A stretch of 64,000 nt of DNA from Clostridiaceae bacterium (lineage in GTDB: Bacteria > Bacillota > Clostridia > Lachnospirales > Lachnospiraceae): positions 310,001-374,000 of the forward strand of contig CABJBA010000003.1 in NCBI GenBank assembly GCA_902363735.1, given 5' to 3'. The notes beneath the pieces are model-generated. The model was not told the origin of the DNA. It saw only the letters and a list, made by a program, of their open reading frames with translations, and did no database searches. Each line of letters opens with the position of its first letter. The stretch's first letter is position 1. Of the stretch, positions 42,915 to 52,153 are shown one piece after another. The position numbers and the translations under genes were made by a program.

Positions 42915-43655
42915 CTACCACCATTTTATCAACTCAGTCACCTGATTCCGTACATCAATAAATTCCGGTGATACCACCTTTCTGGGCTGAGGAAGTTTAT
43001 TGGGGAGTTTTTCCTTAATGGTCGTGGGCTTGTTTGTCAATACCAGGATATTCTCACTTAAATAGACAGCCTCTTCAATATTGTGAGTAATAAAAATAAC
43101 TGTTGTTCCTGTTTTTTTCCAAAGATTCAGCAGTTCATCTTCAAGCTTGAACCGCAGTTCCACATCAAGCTGTCCATATGGTTCATCCATGAGAAGCAGC
43201 TCCGGCTTTACGGCAAATGCCCGGGCAATTACTACCCGCTGCAGCATAGAGGTGGAAAGCTCTACCGGATAATAATCCTTGTACTTTGTCAGACCGACCA
43301 TTTCCAGAACCTCTGCCACTTCCTTTTGAATTACATCTTTGGGCAACTTCTTCATCTTCAGCCCAAAAGCCACGTTTTGTTCCACAGTTAACCAGGACAT
43401 GGTGGAATACTCCTGAAATATATAGGCTACATTATGCTTTTTTAAATTTACAGGCTCTCCATTAATTAAAATCTCTCCCCGGGTAGGTTCATATAATTTG
43501 GTGATACAGTTTAAAAAGGTGGTTTTTCCACATCCGGTGGGACCTACAATACAAAGAAACTCTCCCTTTTTCACCTCAAAGGAAATATCATTTAAAACAA
43601 GCAAATCACCAAATTTCTTTGTCATATGGTCTACTTTAACCTTAACATCTTCCAT
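42915..43655 (-). CDS. ABC ATPase of sulfur-compound importer, degenerate signature
   Basis: The 246-residue protein has a GGAGG site. Walker A is GPTGCGKTT, Walker B L-L-L-M-D-E-P, and the switch H is in I-T-H-N-I-E-E-A. The signature motif is L-S-T-S-M-L-Q-R-V, where most family members have L-S-G-G-M-Q-Q-R-V, so this subunit may be catalytically weak at that composite site. It is one of two different ATPases in the operon and pairs with the next one upstream. Confidence 0.88.
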   Translation of the reverse strand: MEDVKVKVDHMTKKFGDLLVLNDISFEVKKGEFLCIVGPTGCGKTTFLNCITKLYEPTRGEILINGEPVNLKKHNVAYIFQEYSTMSWLTVEQNVAFGLKMKKLPKDVIQKEVAEVLEMVGLTKYKDYYPVELSTSMLQRVVIARAFAVKPELLLMDEPYGQLDVELRFKLEDELLNLWKKTGTTVIFITHNIEEAVYLSENILVLTNKPTTIKEKLPNKLPQPRKVVSPEFIDVRNQVTELIKWW

Positions 43656-43667
43656 AGTTCCACCTCC

Positions 43668-44423
43668 TTACAATGTTTTATCTACGACCGCACTGATTTC
43701 CTCGCGGAGCTTAAGAAATTCAGGGTCTACATAATCCCTGGGACGAGGCAGCGATATCTGATATTCCTTTTTAATCGTTGTGGGGCAATTAGACAGCACT
43801 ACAATCCGGTCCGCCAGATAAATAGCCTCTTCAATATTATTGGTTACAAAGACCACCGTTCGCTTCTCTTTCTCCCAGATGCGGATTAAGTCTTCCTGCA
43901 TCAGATAGCGTGTCTGAGCATCCAGATGTCCGAAGGGTTCATCCATAAACAGTACGGCCGGCTCATTGCAGTAAGCACGTGCAATTCCTACCCTTTGCTG
44001 CATTCCTCCAGATAACTGGTTAGGGTAGGAATTCTCAAATCCTTCCAGCCCAACCAGATTGATATAATACTCCGCCAGTTCCCGGCGTTTCTTCTTGGCC
44101 ATTCCCCGGACTTTAGGACCGTATTCCACATTACCCATAACAGTCAGCCAGGGGAATAATGCTGTCCGCTGGTACACAACGCCCCGATCCGGACCCGGCT
44201 TTTCCACCTTTTTTCCATCAACTGTAATCTCTCCGTCTGAAACAGTTTCCAGGCCGGACATACAGTTAATCAAGGTGGATTTTCCACACTGCCCGGGGCC
44301 AAACAAGACAAGCAATTCATTTTCCTCCACTGTCAGGCTTAAGTCCTTAATCACGTGCACTTCACCCCTGGCCGTATGAAATACCTTTGATACTTGATTG
44401 CAGGCAATAATCTCTTTTCTCAT
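43668..44423 (-). CDS. ABC ATPase of sulfur-compound importer, canonical
   Basis: The protein has 251 residues; the start at 44423 overlaps the permease stop as ATGA. Walker A reads GPGQCGKST, the signature L-S-G-G-M-Q-Q-R-V is intact, Walker B is L-F-M-D-E-P, and the switch region reads V-T-N-N-I-E-E-A, where the usual His is replaced by Asn. Thus each ATPase keeps motifs the other lacks, a hint of an asymmetric heterodimer. Similar to SsuB/TauB/NrtD. Confidence 0.88.
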   Translation of the reverse strand: MRKEIIACNQVSKVFHTARGEVHVIKDLSLTVEENELLVLFGPGQCGKSTLINCMSGLETVSDGEITVDGKKVEKPGPDRGVVYQRTALFPWLTVMGNVEYGPKVRGMAKKKRRELAEYYINLVGLEGFENSYPNQLSGGMQQRVGIARAYCNEPAVLFMDEPFGHLDAQTRYLMQEDLIRIWEKEKRTVVFVTNNIEEAIYLADRIVVLSNCPTTIKKEYQISLPRPRDYVDPEFLKLREEISAVVDKTL

Positions 44424-45211
44424 TTTCCTCTCACACTCCAACTGCAAAGTTTTGCTTCAATTGCCCGCATGGCAACTGCTAAAATATAGCCTACAATTCC
44501 CACCGCCATAATACCTACCATGATCTGAACCGTGCTGTTGGAGTCCTGTCCTTTAATAATGACCCAGCCGACCCCCTCTGACGAACGAACCATTTCAGCT
44601 GCCACAACAGTTGCCCAGGCAGAACCTACGGCAATTTGCAGACCGGCAAAAATATGAGGGATGCAAGATGGCAGAACAATAGTGCTGAACACCTGACGGT
44701 CATTGGCTCCCAGCATCCGTGCCGCTCCCATAAGTGTGGTGTCCACGGACCGCACACCTGCATAGGCGTTCATGGTGATGTTGGAAAACGCGGCCAGGAA
44801 TATCAGAAAATATTTGGAGGGTTCTCCCAGCCCGAACCAAACGATAGAAAGCGGAATCCATGCAATGGGAGGGATTGGACGGATCAGTTCATACAACGGG
44901 CGAAACAATGCTTCCAGTGGTTTTGACCAGCCCATCAAAATTCCCGTCATAATTCCTGCAAGAGAACCCAGAATAAATCCAATCATAACCCTGGTTAAGC
45001 TCCAGAAAATATGACTTTGTATGGTATTGGTTCCAATAGGCTCCACAATACTGAATACAAATTTTCCCAAAACCGTAACTGGACCTGCCATAACAATTCC
45101 CGCTTTTGTGAAAGAAACTACCAGCTGCCACAGACAAAGAAACAGAAATATGGCGATTGCTGCACAAATGGTCTTCTCATACCGTTTCGCATCCCGAAAA
45201 CGTTTGTTCAT
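44420..45211 (-). CDS. ABC permease of sulfur-compound importer, copy 2 (SsuC/TauC type)
   Basis: The 263-residue protein has six membrane helices and the loop R-P-L-Y-E-L-I-R-P-I-P-P-I-A-W-I-P followed by A-A-R-M-L-G-A-N-D. It is a paralogue of the permease encoded upstream, about as different as two subfamilies, so a heterodimeric channel is likely. Its start overlaps the upstream stop by 4 bp. Confidence 0.9.
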   Translation of the reverse strand: MNKRFRDAKRYEKTICAAIAIFLFLCLWQLVVSFTKAGIVMAGPVTVLGKFVFSIVEPIGTNTIQSHIFWSLTRVMIGFILGSLAGIMTGILMGWSKPLEALFRPLYELIRPIPPIAWIPLSIVWFGLGEPSKYFLIFLAAFSNITMNAYAGVRSVDTTLMGAARMLGANDRQVFSTIVLPSCIPHIFAGLQIAVGSAWATVVAAEMVRSSEGVGWVIIKGQDSNSTVQIMVGIMAVGIVGYILAVAMRAIEAKLCSWSVRGK

Positions 45212-45987
45212 TCCTTTCTCACTCCTTTCACCACCTGCTCCTCAATCAGAGTGAGAATCCAGGAAAATACTGCGCCAATGGTTCCAATGGCAATCATACC
45301 GCAAATAATAATATCCGGACGGTAGATTCCTCTGGCCTGCTGAATCATATACCCCAGTCCCCTGGTAGATGCCAGCATTTCTGCCGCAACAATACAGGTC
45401 CAGGAGGCACCCAGGGCAACTCTCACACCTGTCATTACCAGAGGAAGAGAAGTAGGAACTGCAATGTTTTTAAGCATCTGGAAATTAGATGCTCCAAAGG
45501 TCTGTCCCACCCATAGATGCACATCTTTCGTCTGCCTCACTCCTGTGTAGCTGTTCAGGACACAGGGAACAAATGCCGACAAGAACACTGTCACAATTTT
45601 AGATGTGATTCCAATTCCAAATAGAAGGATCATAAGAGGAATCCATGCAAGGCCTGGTATTGGGCGGATTAAATCAAATACAGGCCGCACAAATAAATCA
45701 ATTCTCTTATACCATGCCATAAATATCCCAAGTGGGGTCCCCACCAGCACTCCCATCGCCCATCCGCTCATGGCGATTTTTAAAGAAGACAGGATATGCT
45801 GGGGCAGAGTTGCACCGTCGGGCGCTGTGGAAGTAAGTTTTTTTACAAATGTAGCCCCAATTGTTACCGGTCCCGGCAGGGTGGAACTTTTGGTCAGCTT
45901 TAGGACATCGCAGCACAGCCACCAGATACCAACAAACAATAGAGCTGACAAAACAGAGAGCCACCAATAGTTATTTTTCTTTTTCAC
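45208..45987 (-). CDS. ABC permease of sulfur-compound importer, copy 1 (SsuC/TauC type)
   Basis: The protein has 259 residues from a GTG at 45987 with AAGGCGG upstream; the longer frame would overlap the binding-protein gene and has no ribosome site. It has a similar fold to copy 2 with R-P-V-F-D-L-I-R-P-I-P-G-L-A-W-I-P and E-A-A-like Q-T-F-G-A-S-N. It lies between the binding protein and copy 2. Confidence 0.9.
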   Translation of the reverse strand: MKKKNNYWWLSVLSALLFVGIWWLCCDVLKLTKSSTLPGPVTIGATFVKKLTSTAPDGATLPQHILSSLKIAMSGWAMGVLVGTPLGIFMAWYKRIDLFVRPVFDLIRPIPGLAWIPLMILLFGIGITSKIVTVFLSAFVPCVLNSYTGVRQTKDVHLWVGQTFGASNFQMLKNIAVPTSLPLVMTGVRVALGASWTCIVAAEMLASTRGLGYMIQQARGIYRPDIIICGMIAIGTIGAVFSWILTLIEEQVVKGVRKE

Positions 45988-46018
45988 GATTTTCCGCCTT
46001 TCGAGTTCCCCATATGAA

Positions 46019-47146
46019 TTACTTAATTGTAATTCCTGCTGCTTCAGATACAAAGGTTGAGTCAATGGATTTTTCCACGTTAGGCGCATTGTCTGCAACT
46101 ATTTTTTCAGCAGATACCAGGAAGTCTGTAATAGCAATCCAGGCTTCTCCCAACCGGTAACCATCACGGCTCATAAATGCCGTACCTATATACTTTCTGT
46201 CTTCAATTTCTTTTTTTAAGTTTTCTTCTGTAAAGTCCTGTCCATTGTCTGTATAGAATTTCTTTGTATACTCATACCGGGTGTTTTCATCCTGCAATTC
46301 ATCCATAGCTCTAACCAGACATTTCACAAATTTTGCTACATCTTCCGAACGGCTTTCTACCACTTCTCTTCTTGCAAAGCTGCCGTCACACATGTTGACT
46401 CCGGTAGCATCTTCAAAAGAGCAGACTTTGGTATATCCTAAATCTTCCATCTGGTAGCTGTAAGGAGGATTCATGGCAGCAATATCACCTTCTCCTGTCT
46501 GGAATGCCTGAAATGCGGATGCATACTCCATGTTTACCTGCTCCACGTCTGTAGGAGTCAGACCAAACTTTGCCGCATAACACTCTGTCATATACTGGAC
46601 TGCGGTTCCCAAAGGCTCAAGAATCTGTTTGCCCTTTAGTGTCTCTGCACTGCCGTATATATCAGGACTGTCAGCCAAAGTTTTACCTGCTGCTACCAGA
46701 TCGCTGTCAGAGCGGGCGAAAAGTCCCATACCTCCCGTAGTATTCACATCCGCCAGCCATACACAATCTGCATTGGCAAGAGAATATATGGAAGCGAAGC
46801 CAGAGCATGCAATATCCAGTTCCTCCGCTGCAATAGCCTCATTTACCGGTGCTCCTGTGGCAAAATACTCCAGGCTTACATTTAATCCCTCTTCTTCAAA
46901 CCAGCCCTGGTCTGCCGCATACTGAGCCGGAACTCCTACGGAAAGCGGAAGGACTCCCACTCTTAAAACCTCACCGCCAGACTCCGCCTTTTTCTTTGAT
47001 TCTGCACCGCCCGTCTTTGTCTCTGCCGCCTGTGTTGTATCACCGCCTTCCTTTTTGCCCCCACACCCAGTTATGGAAACCGCCATAACGGCTGCCAGCA
47101 TCAGTGCTGCCATTGATCTTCCTGTTATGTACCCTCTTCTTTTCAT
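46019..47146 (-). CDS. Substrate-binding lipoprotein of sulfur-compound importer (NMT1/SsuA type)
   Basis: The protein has 375 residues from an ATG with AGGAGAGG. The lipoprotein signal ends in I-T-G-C (Cys28), followed by a Gly/Lys/Glu linker. The binding domain has Q-Y-A-A-D-Q-G-W-F-E-E-E-G-L-N-V and A-A-M-N-P-P-Y, as in NMT1/SsuA/TauA families. It is the first gene of the operon. A LacI-type operator-like site lies 36-47 bp upstream of its start codon. Confidence 0.9.
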   Translation of the reverse strand: MKRRGYITGRSMAALMLAAVMAVSITGCGGKKEGGDTTQAAETKTGGAESKKKAESGGEVLRVGVLPLSVGVPAQYAADQGWFEEEGLNVSLEYFATGAPVNEAIAAEELDIACSGFASIYSLANADCVWLADVNTTGGMGLFARSDSDLVAAGKTLADSPDIYGSAETLKGKQILEPLGTAVQYMTECYAAKFGLTPTDVEQVNMEYASAFQAFQTGEGDIAAMNPPYSYQMEDLGYTKVCSFEDATGVNMCDGSFARREVVESRSEDVAKFVKCLVRAMDELQDENTRYEYTKKFYTDNGQDFTEENLKKEIEDRKYIGTAFMSRDGYRLGEAWIAITDFLVSAEKIVADNAPNVEKSIDSTFVSEAAGITIK

Positions 47147-47181
47147 ATTTACCTCTCCTTTTCCCAAAAGATTGTTTGCGT

Positions 47182-47194
47182 GTTCGATAACGCT
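47182..47194 (-). promoter_or_regulatory. LacI-type operator candidate 1
   Basis: GTTCGATAACGCT, with the core TTCGATAACGC matching the inverse of the second site at 47377-47387. The central CG with flanking A/T pairs is typical of LacI family operators. Confidence 0.5.
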
Positions 47195-47375
47195 AATCTC
47201 AATATAGTTGACTGCTTTTCATTTGTCAATATTTTTTCTTTATCTCATATTATTTTGTTTATTTTGCCATATTTACATTTTAATTTTTGTTTATAATCAC
47301 AACGACCGATGATATTTTATTGGTTTTTTTATTTTATCTTTTCATAATTTTAGAATTATTTTGCTTTTCTTTTTT

Positions 47376-47391
47376 TGCGTTATCGAAAACA
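47376..47391 (+). promoter_or_regulatory. LacI-type operator candidate 2
   Basis: TGCGTTATCGAAAACA; the inner GTTATCGAAAAC is nearly its own reverse complement. It lies about 100 bp before the LacI gene and is consistent with self-regulation. Confidence 0.5.
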
Positions 47392-47492
47392 CATTTATGG
47401 TTATTATCTCCTCAATTTCTTGACACATTTCTCACACTTTGTTAATATAGAATCATCTTATTGGGTTGAAACACAATTATTGGAGGTTTATA

Positions 47493-48530
47493 ATGGGAAT
47501 TACGCAGAAACAAATTGCAGAATTAGCCGGAGTTTCCATCGGAACGGTAGATCGGGCACTTCATGACCGGGGACGAGTGGATCCAAAGGTCGCGGTAAGA
47601 ATCAAACAAATAGCAAAGGAACTCGGATATCGCCCTAATTCCGTAGCCCAAAGTCTTTCAATCCTTAAACGGAACTTGAAGATAGCTGTTATTCTGCATA
47701 TTCAGAGCCACAATGCTTTTTTCGACGATATTATTCGGGGAATCTTAAAATGCAAAGAAGAAATTTCTGATTTCGGCATTGCCGTAGAGATTAAAGAGTG
47801 TCCTGATTTTAATGCCATGGAGCAACTGAAGCTGATCAATCAGGCGGTGGAGGAAGGCACCAGCGCCATTGCCATTGTTCCCATAAATCACCCCATCATC
47901 AAAGAACGTCTTAACGAACTGCATAAACAGCAGTTTCCGGTAGTTTTTCTGACAAATATTATTGATGACACAGAATATTTAAGCTTTGTGGGCTGTAACT
48001 ACAACTTAAGCGGAACTATAACCGCCGGTCTTTTAAATCTGGTGTGTCCGGACAGTGGAAGACTGCTCTTGTTCTCTCCCAGTTTTCAGATGCTGGGGCA
48101 CATACACCGAATGAATGGATTGAAATCAGCACTGGAGCAGGAATATCCCCAGATCCGTCTTCAAGAGGTGATTGAGCTGACCGGCAATGATATAAAGGAT
48201 TATCAGCTGACCAGGAAGTCTCTGGACACGTTTCCGGACACCAATTTAATTGTTTGCCCGGGAGGCTACAGCTGCGGAAATCTCCAGGCCATACAGGAAA
48301 TGGGCTATTTCCAAAACTCCCGGATCATCTGTTACGACTCTTCCGCAGAAATTGAGAAAGAGCTCCTGAACCGGAATATCACCGCCGCCATCATCCAACA
48401 GCCCCAGCTTCAGGGCTATACAGCTGTCAGGACACTGTTTGAATATCTCTCTTCCGGAAAACTTCCTTCCTCCAGAGATCAATTCATTCAGACTCAGATT
48501 ATATTAAAGGAGAATCTTTCCGAAATTTAA
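47493..48530 (+). CDS. LacI family transcriptional regulator
   Basis: The protein has 345 residues from an ATG 6 bp after GGAGG; the longer frame lacks a site. The N-terminal helix-turn-helix reads I-A-E-L-A-G-V-S-I-G-T-V-D-R-A-L, with the hinge helix region N-S-V-A-Q-S-L after it; a periplasmic-binding-like effector domain fills the rest. The divergent sulfur import operon carries the same operator type and is the probable target. The effector ligand is unknown. Confidence 0.9.
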   Translation: MGITQKQIAELAGVSIGTVDRALHDRGRVDPKVAVRIKQIAKELGYRPNSVAQSLSILKRNLKIAVILHIQSHNAFFDDIIRGILKCKEEISDFGIAVEIKECPDFNAMEQLKLINQAVEEGTSAIAIVPINHPIIKERLNELHKQQFPVVFLTNIIDDTEYLSFVGCNYNLSGTITAGLLNLVCPDSGRLLLFSPSFQMLGHIHRMNGLKSALEQEYPQIRLQEVIELTGNDIKDYQLTRKSLDTFPDTNLIVCPGGYSCGNLQAIQEMGYFQNSRIICYDSSAEIEKELLNRNITAAIIQQPQLQGYTAVRTLFEYLSSGKLPSSRDQFIQTQIILKENLSEI

Positions 48531-48556
48531 GCACGAGAGCATGAACAAAAATAAAA

Positions 48557-48576
48557 CATCCGTAAACACACGGATG
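48557..48576 (+). terminator. Weak intrinsic terminator after the LacI gene
   Basis: CATCCGT and ACGGATG pair around a 6-nt loop followed by CTTT; the short T run makes it weak. Confidence 0.5.
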
Positions 48577-48617
48577 CTTTCACATAATTATTTAAATTCT
48601 TATTGGTTATTCCCTTA

Positions 48618-49049
48618 TCACATAAATGGAGCACCAGCTTCAAACAACTGACCCTCTATTCCAATAACTTCATCAATAAAAATAGAGGTGCCATTAACCA
48701 TAATGATAATCCTTTCATGTTCGTCTATCTTCTTAACTGCACCGGCAGCAGTAACGTAGGCTCCCCCATCCTTCTTCTCGTCCGGCTGAAAATAAGTGAC
48801 TGCAATTTCAGGATGCTCTTTAATCCGGTCCGCTATAATCTGCAGCTTATGGTTTAAAGTGCCCTTCATATATTCGTCCAGTTCTACTCTTTTGTCAGTC
48901 AGCCTTGCAGTTTCTTTGACAGCGGCATCATATCCGGTCAGTGCAGCAAAGGGAGAAAACTGAGCCGCCCGGTCAATGCTGGCCATGTGAGGATGGACTG
49001 CAGAGACATGGCGGGGCAGATGAATGATATCGTCATATGTTTTTATCAC
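48618..49049 (-). CDS. YolD-like protein
   Basis: The 143-residue protein has its start overlapping the polymerase stop as ATGA. R-A-A-Q-F-S-P-F-A-A-L-T-G-Y is the YolD family hallmark. YolD proteins are encoded with Y-family polymerases in Firmicutes and are thought to act like UmuD, although homology to UmuD is uncertain. Its partner is the polymerase directly upstream. Confidence 0.88.
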   Translation of the reverse strand: MIKTYDDIIHLPRHVSAVHPHMASIDRAAQFSPFAALTGYDAAVKETARLTDKRVELDEYMKGTLNHKLQIIADRIKEHPEIAVTYFQPDEKKDGGAYVTAAGAVKKIDEHERIIIMVNGTSIFIDEVIGIEGQLFEAGAPFM

Positions 49050-50569
49050 GCCTTGTGCCCTCCGATCTGATTATTCCGGTCTAGTGTGGTAGCGCCCTCT
49101 TCCAGATTCATACCCTTTAAAACAGCATTCTTACCATACTTCTTCTTTATTTCTAACATAGCTTTTTGAATCTTTTTTTCTCGTTCAAACCCAGCTTCTT
49201 CTTCCTCTCTTTTTGCTTGCACATCCGCATAATCTGTAAAGAGGCTAAGCTGTTCGAAACTGCCCGCCTTTTGAACGGAGCTTTCATCAACAACATGATT
49301 CGCCGCAATAGTTACTCTTCTGACCAAAAGATTTTTGTCAACGATACGATCAAACAGTTCTGTGACAGAATCTATAATCAGCTTGGCAGAGGAGGTCTGT
49401 CTGCCAATATTTGCCGTACCATGGGCAGATTTTGGAACAGAACGTCCGTAATGGTCTGTAGTAACCGCTCCATTATAGGATTTCTTTATCTTAGAGTTTT
49501 TCAAATTTTCAATATCATAACCCACCGTCAAAACAAGCTGATCGGTCACCAGTCTTTTGTCCACTAAATCAAGTACCAGCACATCGGTCATTTCACGCAC
49601 AATCAGCTTCGCTTTGCCAAAGGTATAAGCACTTTGCAGCACCTGACCCGACCCAATACTATTTGTGCCTGGCTTATACGCTTTAATATCAGCTATCGTG
49701 CACGGTTCCCACCCCCAAGCATGGTCAATCAGCAGTTCTGCATTGATACCAAACAACTTGTAGAGCAAATCCTCGTTATAATAATCAGTAGGCTTACCGA
49801 GAGAGCACCTTGCAATATCTCCCATGGTAAAGAGACCTTGTTCCTCCAGTCTCCTGGCATATCCTCTTCCAACACGCCAAAAGTCTGTAAGAGGACGGTG
49901 TGACCACAACAAGTGGCGGTAACTCATTTCTTCCAATTCAGCGATCTGCACTCCATTTTCATCCACTGGAATACGCTTTGCCTGAATATCCATGGCGACC
50001 TTGCAGAGGTATAAATTTGTACCAATTCCCGCTGATGCTGTAATCCCGGTCGTTTTAACAATATCAAGAATTATTTTTGTGGAGAGCTCACGAGCTGATA
50101 GATTGTAAGTGTTCAGATAATCCGTAGCATCAATGAATACCTCGTCAATGGAGTAGACATGAATATCTTCGGGGGCAATATACTTCAAGTAGATATTGTA
50201 AATACGGGTGCTGTACTCTATATAATACGCCATTCTCGGCGGAGCAATAATATAATCCACTGATATCCCAGGTGAGGATTTCAATTCCATGTCACAGAAA
50301 GAAGAACCGGAAAAGGCTGGTTCTGATGCCTTGCGCAGCCGTGCTGCATTTATCTCCCTGACCTTTTGCACAACTTCAAACAACCTCGGCCGGCCGGGAA
50401 TTCCATATGCTTTAAGGGAGGGAGAGACGGCAAGACAGATAGTTTTTTCGGTGCGGCTTGCATCTGCGACAACAAGATTAGTCGTCAATGGGTCAAGCCC
50501 CCGTTCCATACATTCGACCGAAGCATAGAATGATTTTAAATCAATTGCAAAATAAGTTTTATTATTCAT
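49046..50569 (-). CDS. Y-family DNA polymerase (UmuC/UvrX type)
   Basis: The 507-residue protein has an AGGAGG site 13 bp before the ATG. Catalytic residues appear in F-A-I-D-L-K-S-F-Y-A-S-V-E-C and V-Y-S-I-D-E-V-F-I-D. Fingers, thumb and little-finger regions follow, and E-Q-L-S-L-F is a canonical sliding-clamp binding motif at about residue 440. This is a translesion polymerase for mutagenic bypass, likely induced by DNA damage. I found no clear LexA box upstream, so control is not visible. Confidence 0.92.
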   Translation of the reverse strand: MNNKTYFAIDLKSFYASVECMERGLDPLTTNLVVADASRTEKTICLAVSPSLKAYGIPGRPRLFEVVQKVREINAARLRKASEPAFSGSSFCDMELKSSPGISVDYIIAPPRMAYYIEYSTRIYNIYLKYIAPEDIHVYSIDEVFIDATDYLNTYNLSARELSTKIILDIVKTTGITASAGIGTNLYLCKVAMDIQAKRIPVDENGVQIAELEEMSYRHLLWSHRPLTDFWRVGRGYARRLEEQGLFTMGDIARCSLGKPTDYYNEDLLYKLFGINAELLIDHAWGWEPCTIADIKAYKPGTNSIGSGQVLQSAYTFGKAKLIVREMTDVLVLDLVDKRLVTDQLVLTVGYDIENLKNSKIKKSYNGAVTTDHYGRSVPKSAHGTANIGRQTSSAKLIIDSVTELFDRIVDKNLLVRRVTIAANHVVDESSVQKAGSFEQLSLFTDYADVQAKREEEEAGFEREKKIQKAMLEIKKKYGKNAVLKGMNLEEGATTLDRNNQIGGHKA

Positions 50570-50761
50570 GTTTATTCTCCGGCCTCCTTCTTAATATTTA
50601 TCTATTTAATATGATACCGATATTATAGTATGTACATGCACAAATCAAAAAGTCCTATGCTTGTATTATAATGCAGATTCCGGACATGTCAAGCAGGCGG
50701 CTTACAGCCGCAAAATACTTGAAACACGGGAACCGATTTACCAAATTATCTTACGTCAAAA

Positions 50762-50795
50762 CAGGACAGATCCTATTTATTCCCGATCTGCCCTG
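50762..50795 (-). terminator. Intrinsic terminator of the glucosidase operon
   Basis: CAGGACAGATC and GATCTGCCCTG form an imperfect 11-bp stem, followed by TTTTG on the minus strand, next to the end of the GH1 gene. Confidence 0.6.
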
Positions 50796-50800
50796 CTCTA

Positions 50801-52150
50801 TTATAATAATGACGATTTAATTAAACTCTGATACCAGTAAAAACTGTCCTTGGGAATCCGTCTCTGGGTTTCATAGTCTATATATACAATGCCAAATCTG
50901 TCATCATAGCCTTTTTCCCATTCAAAATTATCCAAAAAACTCCACAAAAAATACCCTTCCACTTCTGCACCATCTGATACCGCCCGCTTTAGTTCAGATA
51001 AGTGCCGTGCCAGGTAATCAATTCTGCCGGGATCGTGCACAAAGCCGTCTAAAGATATTACATCCAGAGCAGACATGCCATTTTCTGTAATAAGCAAAGG
51101 AAGATGGTAAGTATCATAAAAATTTTTCACTGCCCAATACATTGCTTTAGGGGTAATGGGCCATCCCATCCCCGTCTTACCATGACCGGCAGGGAGTTTT
51201 CCAAGGATTATATTACCCATCTCATCAAAGCTAACGGAAGTTCCCTGATAGAGATTTATTCCGCAAAAATCCAGGGGCTGACTTATAAGAGTCTGCTCCT
51301 GTCTGGTCAGTTCCGGCAAATCTTCACCAAATAAAGTTCTGCACTGCTCATGAAACCTTCCATTTAAAAAGAGTTCATTCCAGAATGCAGAAGAATGAAG
51401 CCAGTCATTCTTACTTATGGAGTTCTGCAGTTTTTTTGCTTTTGCTGCCAGAAAGTCAGTTTCTTCCTCTGGCCAGTAAGCATTGCCGCAGGTAGGTGCA
51501 TATCCTACTCTGCAATCAGGAACCAGTTCCCGCAGCTTCACTACGGATTTTCCATGAGCCAAAGCAACGTTCCTGCACATGGCAAGGATTCTTCCTGAAG
51601 GGTACTTAATTCCAGGAGCATGGATGCATTTATCATATCCAAGCCAGGTAAATATCTGGGGTTCGTTAAAGGTAATATAATTTTTCACCCGGCTTCCAAA
51701 TACATTTGCTACAACCTCTGTATATGCAGCAAACCACTCAGAACTTTCAGGATTCAGCCACCCGCCCTGCATTTCCAGTTCGTTGGGATAATCCCAATGA
51801 AATAAAGTTACATATGGAGTAATCTGGTGTTTCAAAAGTTCATCTACCAAGTCCGAGTAAAACTGTATTCCCTTTTCATTCACTTCTCCGGTGCCATGAG
51901 GAATGATTCTGGGCCACGAAACAGAAAATCGATAAGCATTTACGCCAAGCTCAGCAAGTAATGCGACATCTTCTTTTATTCGATGGTAATGATCACAGGC
52001 CACCTCTCCAGTGTGCCCTTCAAAAATCCTGTTTTTCTCTTTTGTAAAAACATCCCATACAGATAATCCTTTTCCATCCTCAAATGCTGCACCCTCGATC
52101 TGATAGGAAGAGGTTGCGGTACCCCATACAAAGTCTTTTTTCCAATCCAT
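50801..52150 (-). CDS. Family GH1 beta-glucosidase
   Basis: The 449-residue protein has the GH1 acid/base Glu163 in T-F-N-E-P and nucleophile Glu356 in I-T-E-N-G. F-L-W-G/V-W-G-T-A-T-S-S-Y-Q-I-E-G at the start and W-S-F-L-D-N-F-E-W near the end complete the family signature. There is no signal peptide, so it acts on imported disaccharides such as cellobiose. It is the distal gene of the ABC operon, 3 bp after the permease stop. It is an unphosphorylated-sugar type enzyme, as expected beside an ABC importer. Confidence 0.93.
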   Translation of the reverse strand: MDWKKDFVWGTATSSYQIEGAAFEDGKGLSVWDVFTKEKNRIFEGHTGEVACDHYHRIKEDVALLAELGVNAYRFSVSWPRIIPHGTGEVNEKGIQFYSDLVDELLKHQITPYVTLFHWDYPNELEMQGGWLNPESSEWFAAYTEVVANVFGSRVKNYITFNEPQIFTWLGYDKCIHAPGIKYPSGRILAMCRNVALAHGKSVVKLRELVPDCRVGYAPTCGNAYWPEEETDFLAAKAKKLQNSISKNDWLHSSAFWNELFLNGRFHEQCRTLFGEDLPELTRQEQTLISQPLDFCGINLYQGTSVSFDEMGNIILGKLPAGHGKTGMGWPITPKAMYWAVKNFYDTYHLPLLITENGMSALDVISLDGFVHDPGRIDYLARHLSELKRAVSDGAEVEGYFLWSFLDNFEWEKGYDDRFGIVYIDYETQRRIPKDSFYWYQSLIKSSLL

Positions 52151-52153
52151 CCT

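Larger units (their letters stand above)
47147..47492. other. 346-bp divergent control region of the sulfur operon and LacI gene
   Basis: Strongly A+T-rich. It contains two related operator-like sequences (47183-47193 and 47377-47387) in opposite orientation, about 195 bp apart, and the ribosome sites of both flanking genes. No reading frame in it is convincing. Confidence 0.6.

Noticed and set aside
50570..50800. Possible SOS (LexA) box upstream of the Y-family polymerase
   Set aside because: No convincing Bacillus- or Clostridium-type LexA site could be found by eye in the region upstream of 50569.
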